From NCBI GenBank assembly GCA_016872555.1, contig VGZO01000002.1, positions 1 to 64,000 of the forward strand: DNA of 64,000 nt. Direction: 5' to 3'. Position numbers and translations under genes: made by a program. Source of the stretch: Planctomycetota bacterium. GTDB lineage: Bacteria > Planctomycetota > Planctomycetia > Pirellulales > UBA1268. Numbering within the stretch: position 1 is the stretch's first letter; the number at the start of each line of letters is the position of its first letter. The notes below the pieces were generated by a model. The model did no database searches. It was not told the DNA's origin and was given only the letters and a program-made list of their open reading frames with translations. This document shows, piece after piece, positions 24,253-33,048 of this stretch.

Positions 24253-26170
24253 CGGCGGGGTGGAGGTCGTTCTCCGCCGGGATGGCGCCGTCGCCAGCGG
24301 TGTTCACGGGGCCGATCCGCGACACCGGATCGAAGCAGGCATCGGGAATCTCCGGAGCCCCCGGCGGTTCCGCGACTGCCGTGGCCGTCTCGGTGGCCGC
24401 GACGAGGTGCCCGCTCTCCGCAAGGTGGCATTCGAGGATCCTGCGCATCTCGAGCACCGCGCGTGGGTGGTGGTGGACGCGGGTGTGGATCGCCGGCACC
24501 GCCAGCTCACTGACCACGTCGGGGTGTCGTGCGCTGCCGACGCTGACGACGGCGTCGCCCGGCCCCTCCAGTGGCGAGACGGCGCCATCGCCGAGGATCG
24601 TGTGCAGTGAGACCCACGGCGACGGCCGCAGCGCCCGGACGGCCTGGAGGATCGACGACTGCGGTTCGAGGATGTCGACGGTCGTCGGTGGTGCGGCCCG
24701 GTACTCCGGTCGGATGGCATCGGGGTTGGCGTCGCGGAGCATGGCGTGGGCGCGGAGGCTCTCGGGGGGCTGCCGGACGGTGACGCTCGCCAGCCGTCCT
24801 CCCGCCCGCGCTGCCAGCGACGACCCGGCGTGCGGCGTGGCGACGAATACCACGCGGCGGACGAACGGCGCCGGCTTGAAGAAGTAGTTCGGAGCCGTCT
24901 CACGGCGCGAGGACGGCGGCATCCGCACCGTGGCGAACGGCTGCGTGCTCACCGCGGACCACAGCGACGAGCCCGGATCGACGACCTGGAGCTTGGCGTG
25001 CAGCCCCCCCATGCTGTGGCCGACGAGCACGATCCTGTCGAGCGCGGGGTCGGTGCCGCCGGGATCGACCGCCGCCCGGGCGGCGGCGAGCTCGGCCCGG
25101 AGGACGGCCGAGGAGCGGAGGAACGTCGCGCCGGTCGGATACTGGAACAGCCAGGGCTCGAAACGGCGGTGGAACTCGGGCCACGCGCGGAGCTCGTTGA
25201 GGAGATCGAACCAGGTGCCCGGGTCGCTGGCCAGGCCGTGGATGAAGACGACCGGGATCCGCCCGCGGCGGTGCGGCTCGAGCAGTTCGAGCCGGGCGGC
25301 CGTGTCGCCGCGGCCGTAGGGCTGGAGGAACCCCTCGATCCCGGCCGATGGCGTCGCCTCCAGCATGTCGAGGAGCGGCGCGGTGAGATCGGCGGCCACA
25401 TGCGGACGCGCCGGACCGATGCGGACCGCCGCGACCTCCACTGGATCGACCAGATCGAGCACCGCCGGCGGTGGATCGTCGCCGAGGGGCCCGACGAAAT
25501 CACGGCAGAAGTTGGCCTCGCGGGGCAGCGGGAAGCGGAGGACCGCGGTCGCGGCGATCGACCGCCGCGGCGGGGCGAAACGGACGTCGTCGGTGGCGAG
25601 GCGGACGCTCACCGGGACGCCGAATCCCTGCCGCACGAGCGATCGGCCGATCCGATGGTCGGAGGGGGATGGCCCCACGACCACGCCCTGGATCGTGGCC
25701 GGTTCGATCGCCAGCCCGTGGAGAGCGATCGGGATCCGCCGGGGTGTGGCACGCGGCCCGATGTCGATCCCCGCGCCGTCGGCACAGCCGACCAGGGCAG
25801 CGGAGGTGAGCAGGCCGGTCAGCGCCTCGTCATACAGTGGGAGCGCGGCGACGACGACGTCGGCGGCCCCCGGGCAGGTCCACAGCGCGTTCCACGCCTC
25901 GGCGGCACCGGCGTGCCAGGCTTCGAGCGCCCGCGGCGGACACTCCTCCGCCAACGTCCGGGCGCCGGCGACGATTCGCCGCGCCGCGTCGAGGTGCCGC
26001 CGCGCCCGCGCTGCCGGCGTTTCGACGGGAAACAGCCCGGTCGCTTCGGCGGCCGGTGCCCCGGGAGCGGTGACCACGATCGGCGGCGCGGCGGAAGCGC
26101 TCCCCGGCCCCGCCCACCACGCCGTCGCCAACACCAGCGCGCGAACCGACGTTCGGCTGACCGCGTGCAT
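24197..26170 (-). CDS. Secreted alpha/beta-hydrolase (lipase-like)
   Basis: The ATG at 26170 gives 657 residues with an N-terminal signal (SVRALVLATAWWAGPGSASA). An N-terminal ~300-residue region of unknown type (helical, then beta-rich) precedes the hydrolase core. The core has VVFIHGLASDPGTWFDLLNE (oxyanion HG), VLVGHSMGGLHAKL (nucleophile Ser in GxSxG), and VVFVATPHAGSS. A catalytic His is plausible in the IHTRVHHHPRAVL segment. The region GDGAVSPLEGPGDAVVSV resembles the Asp-bearing loop of PGAP1/esterase-type lipases. Substrate is unknown; location is periplasm or outside. Its 3' end overlaps the convergent lipoprotein gene. Confidence 0.82.
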   Translation of the reverse strand: MHAVSRTSVRALVLATAWWAGPGSASAAPPIVVTAPGAPAAEATGLFPVETPAARARRHLDAARRIVAGARTLAEECPPRALEAWHAGAAEAWNALWTCPGAADVVVAALPLYDEALTGLLTSAALVGCADGAGIDIGPRATPRRIPIALHGLAIEPATIQGVVVGPSPSDHRIGRSLVRQGFGVPVSVRLATDDVRFAPPRRSIAATAVLRFPLPREANFCRDFVGPLGDDPPPAVLDLVDPVEVAAVRIGPARPHVAADLTAPLLDMLEATPSAGIEGFLQPYGRGDTAARLELLEPHRRGRIPVVFIHGLASDPGTWFDLLNELRAWPEFHRRFEPWLFQYPTGATFLRSSAVLRAELAAARAAVDPGGTDPALDRIVLVGHSMGGLHAKLQVVDPGSSLWSAVSTQPFATVRMPPSSRRETAPNYFFKPAPFVRRVVFVATPHAGSSLAARAGGRLASVTVRQPPESLRAHAMLRDANPDAIRPEYRAAPPTTVDILEPQSSILQAVRALRPSPWVSLHTILGDGAVSPLEGPGDAVVSVGSARHPDVVSELAVPAIHTRVHHHPRAVLEMRRILECHLAESGHLVAATETATAVAEPPGAPEIPDACFDPVSRIGPVNTAGDGAIPAENDLHPAVSAPVVARRWPAAVLPRR

Positions 26171-26463
26171 CGACGCTCCCCGCCGCCAGCATGGCATCGG
26201 GTCGATCCGGCACGGCACGTGTGCACCGCCCTGTCGCCCGAACGTTGGCCCATCCGCCCACCGGTTGATTCGGCGGGCGGCCGCCGCGGGTGGGCGTCGT
26301 CGACGAGCCGGGGTCACGCGTCACCCCACTTGCCCCCCCGGGGGGAACGGCGGGGAAACCAGGGAAAGCGGCGTTGGCTTTTCGGGCCGGCACCGGAGGG
26401 GAGGTGCCCGCGGCTGAGCGTTGGCCGGTGCCAGTCAGACCGCGGGTCAGAATTTGCCGGGGG

Positions 26464-26955
26464 TCAGAACTTGGCGTGTTCCTCGGCGACCAGCTCGAGG
26501 TCGCCACCGAGATACTTCACCGTCGCCGACGGCTGGAGGTTGAAGTACACGCGCCCCTCGGTGCGCCACCGGCCACCGTCGAAGAGGAACTCCGCCGTGG
26601 CGGCACGGACGTTGGAAACCGCCTCGACCCCTTCCATCCCCCCGCCGGCGATCGCCTCGAAGCTGATGTCGACGGCGACCAGCGCCTTGAGGAGGCCGGT
26701 CCGTCGGTCGCGGGCGTAGACCACCGAGTCTTCGAACGACACGTTGGTCCAACGGAGCCCACGCGGCTTGCCAGACGCCGCTGCCTTGTCGATGAACTTG
26801 GCTTCGAGCTGCTCGCGCTGCCGATGGAAGTCGCGCTGGGCGCGCGCGAGCCGCTCCGCTTCGCGTGCCAACCGGATCGGGCGGAGGATCATCGCCACCA
26901 TCAGAGCCGACAGGCCCGCCAGGCCCACGGTCACCACCATCCACAGCGCGGTCAC
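26464..26955 (-). CDS. Hypothetical membrane-anchored protein
   Basis: The 163-residue protein has an N-terminal transmembrane segment (VVTVGLAGLSALMVAMIL), a charged coiled-coil-like stretch (REAERLARAQRDFHRQREQL) and a C-terminal beta-rich domain of ~95 residues (VDISFEAIAGGG, TAEFLFDGGRWRTEGRVYFN). No known catalytic motif is seen. It is divergent from the endonuclease IV gene with 145 nt between them. Confidence 0.7.
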   Translation of the reverse strand: MTALWMVVTVGLAGLSALMVAMILRPIRLAREAERLARAQRDFHRQREQLEAKFIDKAAASGKPRGLRWTNVSFEDSVVYARDRRTGLLKALVAVDISFEAIAGGGMEGVEAVSNVRAATAEFLFDGGRWRTEGRVYFNLQPSATVKYLGGDLELVAEEHAKF

Positions 26956-26993
26956 GGTTCGGCCTCCGGCAGACTACGGCCTCGCACACCCTC

Positions 26994-27074
26994 AAGTGTA
27001 CGAGGGACCCTCGCAGCGTCAAAAGACGGATCGCCCCGACCATGGTTTCGTTTGCCCGCGACTGCCGTACACTT
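26994..27074. promoter_or_regulatory. Inverted repeat in divergent promoter region
   Basis: AAGTGTACG (26994-27002) and CGTACACTT (27066-27074) are perfect 9-bp inverted repeats in the space between two divergent genes. A smaller palindrome CGAGGGACCCTCG begins at 27001. It could be a pair of binding sites for one regulator. Confidence 0.35.
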
Positions 27075-27100
27075 CCCGGGTTTTCCCGGAGGTGTCGCCG

Positions 27101-28057
27101 ATGCCGCGCCGCAGCCAGACCACTCCCCACCCCACCGGGCGGCTCCTTGGAGCCCACCAGTCGATCGCCGGGGGACATGCCCGGGCGGTCGAGCGGGCGG
27201 TCGAAACAGGCTGTACGTGTCTCCAGATCTTCACCGGCAACGTCAACCGGTGGGACAACGCGGCCCTGGCCCCGGAAGCCGTGGCTGCCTTCCGCGCGGC
27301 GGTGTCCGCCGCCGGGCTCGGGCTGGTGGTCGCCCACGACTCCTACCTCATCAATCCGGCGGCGGCCGACGACCGGCTCCGCAACCGGTCGATCGACGCC
27401 CTCGTCGAAGAGCTGGGCCGTGCCGAGCAGCTCGGGATCCCCTGGGTGGTGATCCATCCCGGCGCCGCCGGCGAGCAGGCCGCGGAGGCGGCCGTCGCCC
27501 GGGCGGCCGACGGGATCGTCGCGGCACTCGAGCGCACCGCGGCGGCGGCGTGCGGGATCCTCGTCGAGACGACCGCCGGCCAGGGCACCTGCCTCGGAGC
27601 GAGCTTCGCCGAGATCGGCGCGATCCTCGCGCGCGTCGACGACGCCGGCTTGGCGCGGCGGATCGGCGTCTGCCTCGACACCTGCCACGTCTTCGCCGCC
27701 GGCTACGCGCTGGCACCGGCGGCGGAGCTGGCGGCGACGCTCGGGGAATTCGACGACCACATCGGCCTCGAACGGCTGGTCGTGATCCACGCCAACGATT
27801 CGAAGAAACCGCGCGGCTCACGTGTCGACCGCCATGAGGCGATCGGCGACGGGTGCATCGGCGCCGAAGGATTCCGGTCGCTGCTCGCCGAGCCGCGTTT
27901 GGCGCGGATCCCGCTGATCCTCGAGACGCCCAAGGAGGGACCCGACGGCAAGCCCGATCCGGCAGTCGATCGCCGCAACCTCGACGCGCTGCGTGCGCTC
28001 GACGGTGGCCCGGCGCCGCGGCGCCGGGCCGCGGGCAGACCGCGCCGCCGCGCGTGA
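27101..28057 (+). CDS. nfo: Endonuclease IV
   Basis: The 318-residue protein is an AP-endonuclease-2-type TIM barrel of normal length. Visible family signatures are LLGAHQSIAGGHARAVERAV and CLQIFTGNVNRW at the start, VVAHDSYLIN, VVIHPGA, ILVETTAGQGT (Glu ligand), GVCLDTCHVFAAGY, VVIHANDSKKPRGSRVDRHE and LILETPKE. The His, Glu and Asp residues in these are the trinuclear zinc ligands. It cuts DNA 5' to abasic sites in base excision repair. GGAGGTG precedes the ATG. Its stop lies one base from the stop of the convergent transporter operon. Confidence 0.95.
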   Translation: MPRRSQTTPHPTGRLLGAHQSIAGGHARAVERAVETGCTCLQIFTGNVNRWDNAALAPEAVAAFRAAVSAAGLGLVVAHDSYLINPAAADDRLRNRSIDALVEELGRAEQLGIPWVVIHPGAAGEQAAEAAVARAADGIVAALERTAAAACGILVETTAGQGTCLGASFAEIGAILARVDDAGLARRIGVCLDTCHVFAAGYALAPAAELAATLGEFDDHIGLERLVVIHANDSKKPRGSRVDRHEAIGDGCIGAEGFRSLLAEPRLARIPLILETPKEGPDGKPDPAVDRRNLDALRALDGGPAPRRRAAGRPRRRA

Positions 28058-28058
28058 A

Positions 28059-29351
28059 TCACCGCGCCCGGCCGGCCGGCGGCGGTACTTCCGGCGGAAT
28101 CGAGCGGCCATGAGGATCGGCGACCGAGTCACCGACCTCGGCAGCGAGGATCGCCCGGACGGCACTGCCGATGTGGTGCTCGACCCATTCGGCGGGCGGG
28201 TGAAGGTGATCGAGCGGAAGGTCGACGTTGCGGCCGAGCCACGCCTCCCAGAGCCGGTGGGACCGGACGATCGTCTCGGCCCGCGCCCGCCCCGTGGGCG
28301 TGAGCCGCCACCCCGTCGCGGTCCATTCGACAGCCCCCTCGGCCGCGAGCCAGCGCGCCACCGGCCAGGCGGCCCAGCCGCGTGGGACGGTGGCCGTGCC
28401 CCCCTCCGCCGCCCGCCAGGCGGCGGCGAGGTAATCCTCGCGCGCCACCCGCCAACGCAGCGCCACCGCCCCGAGCGCCCGGGCGAGGAGGCCGTGGTCA
28501 GGAGCGACCAGCGCCGCCACGGCGTACACGGCCCCGAGCACGACGGCGATCATTCCGGCAGCACCGGTGTCGAGGCGCCACGCGGCAAGGTAGCCGATCG
28601 CGCCGGCCGCCATGCCGATCGCCACCGCCACGGCGGCGACATGGTGGAGCCGGGCGACGAGCAGCTCGGCCGCCGCCGCCGGGGCGACGAGCATCGTGAC
28701 GACGAGCACGCCCCCGACCGCGTCGAAGCCGGCGACGGTCGTCAATGCCGTGCCGACCAACAGCGCGACCGACAGCCCCGCCACGGGGAGGCCGAGGGCG
28801 CGGGCCGCCGCCGGATCGAAGGCCGCCAGGACCTGTTCCTTCCACGTCAGGCACAGCGCCAGACCCACCCCGGCGAACAACAGACATCCGGTGATGAAGC
28901 CGCGCGGGATCTCGAGGCCGGCGACCGGCACCGTGTCGAACGCCGACAACTCAAGTTCTCCGTACAGCACGCACGCCGTGTCGAGGTCGACACGTGACGC
29001 CGCGACGCTGACGAGGATCACGCCGAGGGCGAACATCGTCGTGAACCCCACGCCGGTCGCGGCATCCTCGCCGACGCCGACCGAGTTCGAGGCGACGGCC
29101 GTGGCGATCGAGGCGGTGACGATCGCGGCGGCGACCGCGCCGATCATCGTCAGCCAGCCCCCCGGCCGGCCCCCGGCGAGAACCGCGATCACGATCCCCG
29201 GGAGCACCGCATGGGCGATCGCGTCGCCGAGAAGGCTCAGCCGCCGGGCGACCAGCAGCGTGCCGACCAGCGCGCACGGTGCCGCCACCGCCATCGCCGT
29301 GGCGATGTTCCAAAGATGGAACGGCTCGGTGCCGGCGACGACCGGGCTCAT
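28059..29351 (-). CDS. Metal ABC transporter permease fused to a DtxR/MntR-like domain
   Basis: The 430-residue protein has an N-terminal ~285-residue ABC-3 permease with eight or nine membrane spans (LLGDAIAHAVLPGIVIAVLA signature). The C-terminal ~130 residues are soluble. A winged helix (WLAAEGAVEWTATGWRLTPT, then GRARAETIVRSHRLWEAWLG) is followed by an MntR/DtxR-type dimerisation and metal-binding segment (HLHPPAEWVEHHIG and DPHGRSIP). The His and Glu residues there match metal-ligand positions of MntR. The fusion could sense cytosolic metal at the transporter. It is the last gene of a four-gene operon and overlaps the preceding permease gene by 4 nt. Confidence 0.88.
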   Translation of the reverse strand: MSPVVAGTEPFHLWNIATAMAVAAPCALVGTLLVARRLSLLGDAIAHAVLPGIVIAVLAGGRPGGWLTMIGAVAAAIVTASIATAVASNSVGVGEDAATGVGFTTMFALGVILVSVAASRVDLDTACVLYGELELSAFDTVPVAGLEIPRGFITGCLLFAGVGLALCLTWKEQVLAAFDPAAARALGLPVAGLSVALLVGTALTTVAGFDAVGGVLVVTMLVAPAAAAELLVARLHHVAAVAVAIGMAAGAIGYLAAWRLDTGAAGMIAVVLGAVYAVAALVAPDHGLLARALGAVALRWRVAREDYLAAAWRAAEGGTATVPRGWAAWPVARWLAAEGAVEWTATGWRLTPTGRARAETIVRSHRLWEAWLGRNVDLPLDHLHPPAEWVEHHIGSAVRAILAAEVGDSVADPHGRSIPPEVPPPAGRAR

Positions 29352-30529
29352 CGGCGGCGCTCCGCGGCCGCGCGGATCTCGGCGAGCCTGGCGCCGTCGA
29401 TCACCGCCGCCGGATCGGGGAGGTCGACGGTGAGAAACGCCCGGGCGTCGTCCGGGGCCGTGGCGAGGATCCGCGCCCATGCCTCGCGGCGGCGTGCCAG
29501 GTCCGCGGCCCGCGCGGTGCCGGTCGCCGTCAGCGCGAAGCCGCCGGCTCCACGGGCCACCAGCCCATCGGCCAGCGCCCGCCGGAGGGCGTCGTCGGCC
29601 CCGGCAGGTGGCCCGTCCCCACGGGCCAGGGACGCGAGCAGATCCCCCTCGTGCCACGCCACCAGCGCGCGCCGCGCGGCGGCCCGCCGTGACCACCATC
29701 CCCGGCCGGGTGCCGCCACCGCCGACACCGCGGCGAGTGCGGCCGCCGCCAACACGACGACCGGCCCGGTCGGCAGCCGCGGCACCAGGGCACTGCCGAC
29801 CACGCCGACGAGCGCCGACAGCGTTCCCAACAGGCCGGCGAGCAGCACCATCGTGCCGACCCGGTCCGTCCACTGCCGCGCGGCCACCGGTGGGATCACC
29901 AGCAGCGCCGTCACGAGCACCGCACCCGCCGCGGGCAGGCCGACCACGACCATCACCGCGATCAGTCCGACCAGGCCCAAGTCCACCAGTCCGACAGGCC
30001 AGCCGGCCGCCGCGGCAAACGCCTCGTCGAAGGCGACGAGCGTCAACTCCTTGAGGCCCAGCGCCACCAGCGCCGCGGCTCCGAGGGCGCACGAGGCCAG
30101 CAGCGCTGCATCGCCCGCGGTGACGCCGGCGGTGTGGCCGAGGAGGAATTGCTCGAGGCCCGCGCTGTCGGGCAGGCCGCGGGCCGTGATCCCGGTGACG
30201 AGTGCCACGCCGGCGCCGAACGACACCCCGAGGACCAGCGCCATCGCGGCGTCGTCTCGTGTCCGCGTCCAGCGGCGGATCGCCACCAGCGCTGCCAGAG
30301 TCGCCAGCGCCGTGACGAGGCCGCCGACGAGCAGCCAACCGAGGTCGCGCCGCCCGGTGGCGAGGAACGCCGTCGCCACCCCGGCGAGGCTGCCGTGGGC
30401 GGCGGCGTCGCCGGCCAGCGCCCGGCGGCGCAGCACGGCAAGCGCGCCCACCATCCCCGCCGCCAACCCCACGGCGGCGACCGCCGCCGCGACGATGAGC
30501 GTGTTGTACGGCACCAGCGCGGCGATCAC
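29348..30529 (-). CDS. Metal ABC transporter permease with C-terminal winged-helix region
   Basis: A GTG start overlaps the ATPase stop as GTGA and gives 393 residues. The first ~285 residues are a second ABC-3 family permease (LRRRALAGDAAAHGSLAGVA, GLKELTLVAFDEAFAAAAGW, LPAAGAVLVTALLVIPP). The C-terminal ~105 residues resemble a winged helix (DDALRRALADGLVARGAGGF, then ALTATGTARAADLARRREAW). The histidine and glutamate metal ligands seen in the sister permease are absent. It probably forms a heterodimeric channel with that permease. Confidence 0.85.
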   Translation of the reverse strand: MIAALVPYNTLIVAAAVAAVGLAAGMVGALAVLRRRALAGDAAAHGSLAGVATAFLATGRRDLGWLLVGGLVTALATLAALVAIRRWTRTRDDAAMALVLGVSFGAGVALVTGITARGLPDSAGLEQFLLGHTAGVTAGDAALLASCALGAAALVALGLKELTLVAFDEAFAAAAGWPVGLVDLGLVGLIAVMVVVGLPAAGAVLVTALLVIPPVAARQWTDRVGTMVLLAGLLGTLSALVGVVGSALVPRLPTGPVVVLAAAALAAVSAVAAPGRGWWSRRAAARRALVAWHEGDLLASLARGDGPPAGADDALRRALADGLVARGAGGFALTATGTARAADLARRREAWARILATAPDDARAFLTVDLPDPAAVIDGARLAEIRAAAERRR

Positions 30530-31314
30530 GGTGTCCGTCCCCCGGCGGCGACCGCCCGGGCGAGCTCCTCGAGCACCGCGGGCTGGCCGGCGTAGGTGCG
30601 CCGGAGGTTCTCGGTGGTGAGCACGGCGGCGGTCGGTCCGGCGGCGACGACGCGCATGTCGACCAGCGCCACGCCGTCGAACCACCCGGCGGCGCTGCGC
30701 AGGTCGTGGTGGACGACGATCACCAGCCGACCGGCGGCGCGAAGCGAATCGAGGACGCCGAAAATCAGTTCTTGTGAGCCGGCGTCGACGCCCGCCATCG
30801 GCTCGTCGAGGAGGTAGATCACCGCTTCCTGGGCGAGGGCCCGGGCGAGGAACACGCGCTGCTGCTGACCCCCCGACAGCCGGCCGATCTGCCGCCCCGC
30901 CAGATCCGCCAGGCCGACGCGGCGCAGGCACTCCCCTGCCACGTCGCGCTCGCGCCGGCCGGGGCGCCGGAACCATCCGAGCCGGCCGTACGTGCCCATC
31001 AACACGACGTCCATGACGTTGACCGGGAATCCCCAGTCGACCGTCTCCCGCTGCGGCACGTAGCCGACGCGGGCCCGTGAATCCGCCAGCGCGGCGCCGT
31101 CGAACGTGACCCGGCCGCCGGCCAGCGGCACCAGCCCCAGCGCCGCCTTGAGCAGGGTGCTCTTGCCGGCCCCATTGGGGCCGACGATGCCGTACAGGGC
31201 CGGCCCGCGGATCACCAGGTCGACGTGCCACAGCACCGGCCGGCCGGAATAGGCCACCGTGACATCGTGGAACTCGACGACCGGCGCCATGGCCTCGCCC
31301 CCGGCGCCGTCCAT
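30526..31314 (-). CDS. Metal ABC transporter ATP-binding protein
   Basis: The 262-residue protein has a Walker A GPNGAGKST, Q-loop VGYVPQRETVDWGFP, ABC signature LSGGQQQR, Walker B VIYLLDEP and H-loop VVHHDL. The QRETVDWGFPV-type Q-loop is typical of ATPases of the manganese/zinc/iron ABC-3 family. The ATG at 31314 overlaps the binding-protein stop (TGATG); ATG 31290 (MAPVVEF) is a possible later start. It energises the two permeases encoded downstream. Confidence 0.93.
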   Translation of the reverse strand: MDGAGGEAMAPVVEFHDVTVAYSGRPVLWHVDLVIRGPALYGIVGPNGAGKSTLLKAALGLVPLAGGRVTFDGAALADSRARVGYVPQRETVDWGFPVNVMDVVLMGTYGRLGWFRRPGRRERDVAGECLRRVGLADLAGRQIGRLSGGQQQRVFLARALAQEAVIYLLDEPMAGVDAGSQELIFGVLDSLRAAGRLVIVVHHDLRSAAGWFDGVALVDMRVVAAGPTAAVLTTENLRRTYAGQPAVLEELARAVAAGGRTP

Positions 31315-32255
31315 CAGCGCTCCGCCCCGCCGGCGAGGCCGGCGACGATCGCGGCGACGTTGGCCGACAGTGCCTCCTCGAGCGTCTCGGCGCCGCTGCC
31401 CGGGGCGCCGAGCGAATCGGAGAACAACCGGCCCCCGAGCGCCACGGCATGGCCGCGTGCCCGGGCACCCTCGCGCAGCGCCGCGACATTGCGGTCGGAG
31501 ATACTCGTCTCGACGAACACGGCGGGGATCCGCTTCGTCACCAGCAGCTCGACGAGCCGGTTGATGTCGGCCAGGCCGGCCTCCGCCTCGGTGCTCGTTC
31601 CCTGCACACCCACCACCTCGACGTCGTAGGCCCGGCCAAAATAGCGGAACGCATCGTGGGCGGTGACGAGGACACGCCGTTCCCGCGGCACCTCTTCCAA
31701 CCGGCGCCGGGCCTCGTCGTCGGCCGCGCGGAGCCGCTCGGCTCGGGCACCGGCGCGCTGCCGGTAGCCGGCGGCCGCGGCCGGCTCGATCTCCGCGAGC
31801 CGCTCGGCGACGACCCCCGGCGCGAGCGACCACAGGCCGGCGTCGAACCACACGTGCGGATCGGGGATGCCGGCGGCGGCTTCGAGGAGACGTTCGGGGG
31901 GAAGCGCCTCGCCGATGCTGACCACGGGCACCCGCCGCGCCAGCCTCCCGAGCAGGTCGGCGAGCTTTCCCTCGAGCCTCAACCCCGAGGCGACGACGAC
32001 GTCGGCCCGTGCCAGCCGGTCGGCATCACGGGGGGTCGGGCGGTAGCTGTGGGGGTCGATGCCCGGGGCGAGCAGGCAATCGACACTTCCGTCCGGGCCG
32101 ACGACGCTGCGGGCGACGTCGGCGGCCATCGTCGTCGTCGCCATCACCCGCGGTCCGCCGCCGCGGGCGTGCCCGGTCGAGGCGAGCGCCAGCCCGGCGG
32201 CGACCCCCACCAGGGCGGCGACCTTCGGCCACGTTTTCGGACGGTCAAAAATCAC
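31314..32255 (-). CDS. Metal ABC transporter substrate-binding protein (Mn/Fe type)
   Basis: A GTG start gives 313 residues with a hydrophobic signal (VAALVGVAAGLALASTGHA). It belongs to the ZnuA/PsaA/TroA family. Likely ligands are His in GIDPHSYRPTP, His in DPHVWFDAGLW, Glu in GTSTEAEAGLAD and Asp in VETSISDRNV. His-His-Glu-Asp plus the lack of a His-rich loop favours manganese or iron over zinc, as in PsaA-type proteins. The start could instead be TTG 32270. First gene of the four-gene importer operon. Confidence 0.88.
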   Translation of the reverse strand: MIFDRPKTWPKVAALVGVAAGLALASTGHARGGGPRVMATTTMAADVARSVVGPDGSVDCLLAPGIDPHSYRPTPRDADRLARADVVVASGLRLEGKLADLLGRLARRVPVVSIGEALPPERLLEAAAGIPDPHVWFDAGLWSLAPGVVAERLAEIEPAAAAGYRQRAGARAERLRAADDEARRRLEEVPRERRVLVTAHDAFRYFGRAYDVEVVGVQGTSTEAEAGLADINRLVELLVTKRIPAVFVETSISDRNVAALREGARARGHAVALGGRLFSDSLGAPGSGAETLEEALSANVAAIVAGLAGGAER

Positions 32256-32273
32256 TTTTCGAAGCCTCAAAAA
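32245..32273 (-). promoter_or_regulatory. AT-rich repeat at the start of the metal importer operon
   Basis: TCAAAAA occurs at 32245-32251 and 32267-32273, exactly 22 nt apart, in an unusually AT-rich patch spanning the start of the binding-protein gene. Two-turn spacing suggests a regulator site, possibly for a metal-responsive repressor. This is pattern-based only. Confidence 0.3.
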
Positions 32274-32360
32274 CGATTCTAGCCGGCCGCGGCGCAGGCA
32301 CAATTGGCGAGGGCGTCGGCCGGGCGGCACGGTGCAATGGTCCTGACCCCTCCCCGTTCG

Positions 32361-32389
32361 TTGACCGTCCACGAGGACCGCCGTATCGT
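32361..32389 (+). promoter_or_regulatory. Candidate promoter of the GNAT gene
   Basis: TTGACC (32361-32366), a 17-nt spacer and TATCGT (32384-32389) sit 25 nt before the ATG. This is a reasonable housekeeping promoter for the acetyltransferase gene. Confidence 0.4.
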
Positions 32390-32414
32390 CTCGGCAGTGA
32401 CAGGGAGGTGGGGC

Positions 32415-33035
32415 ATGGCATCGGGCTATTTCAAACGGTTCCGGATGGCGGCGGATCTCCTCCGGCCGCGGTGCCCCGCGTCGCTGCAGACCGGATACCG
32501 TTTCGTCCCCTGGAACGAAGCCCTCATCGAGACCCACGCCCGCACCAAGTTCAGGTCGTTTCGCGACGAGATCGACGCCATCGTCTTCCCCTGCCTGGGG
32601 GATCTCGACGGGTGCCGGCGGCTGATGCGCGAGATCCGCGAGAAGCCGGGATTCCTGCCGATCGCCACCTGGCTGATCGTCCGTGGTGACGTCCGCGGGG
32701 GGCTGCAGTCGCTCGACTGGTGCGGGACGATCCAGGGCGTGATCGACGACAGTGGCTGTGGCTCGATCCAGAACATCGGGATCGTGCCCGGTCACCGCGG
32801 GCTCGGCCTCGGCACCGCGCTGATCGAACGCGCGTTGGCGGGATTCCGCGACTGGGGGATCGGCCGCGCGACGCTCGAGGTCACCGCCGACAACGGCGGG
32901 GCGGTGCGGCTCTACGAGCGGCTGGGTTTCCGCCGGCAGCGGACCGTGTACAAAGTCGTCGACCACGTCGGCGACCGGTCCGGATTCGCCGCGACGGTTC
33001 CACTGGCCGCGGGGCCGGCAGCGGGTGCGTGGTGA
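32415..33035 (+). CDS. GNAT-family N-acetyltransferase
   Basis: The 206-residue protein follows GGGAGGTGGGGC. The acetyl-CoA-binding motif A is clear: IQNIGIVPGHRGLGLGTALI, with the R/Q-x-x-G-x-G/A loop. ATLEVTADNGGAVRLYERLG, then FRRQRTVYKVV, forms motif B and the C-terminal strand. An N-terminal extension of ~75 residues (FRSFRDEIDAIVFPCLGDLD) is less conserved. The substrate is unknown. It lies directly upstream of an M16 peptidase pair, possibly in one transcript, and is divergent from the metal importer. Confidence 0.88.
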   Translation: MASGYFKRFRMAADLLRPRCPASLQTGYRFVPWNEALIETHARTKFRSFRDEIDAIVFPCLGDLDGCRRLMREIREKPGFLPIATWLIVRGDVRGGLQSLDWCGTIQGVIDDSGCGSIQNIGIVPGHRGLGLGTALIERALAGFRDWGIGRATLEVTADNGGAVRLYERLGFRRQRTVYKVVDHVGDRSGFAATVPLAAGPAAGAW

Positions 33036-33048
33036 GGATCGGTATCCC

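Noticed and set aside
28059-30338. 759-codon single frame covering both permeases as one fused gene
   Set aside because: Each permease is encoded in its own frame with its own start. The long frame upstream of 29351 is an out-of-frame reading of the second permease.
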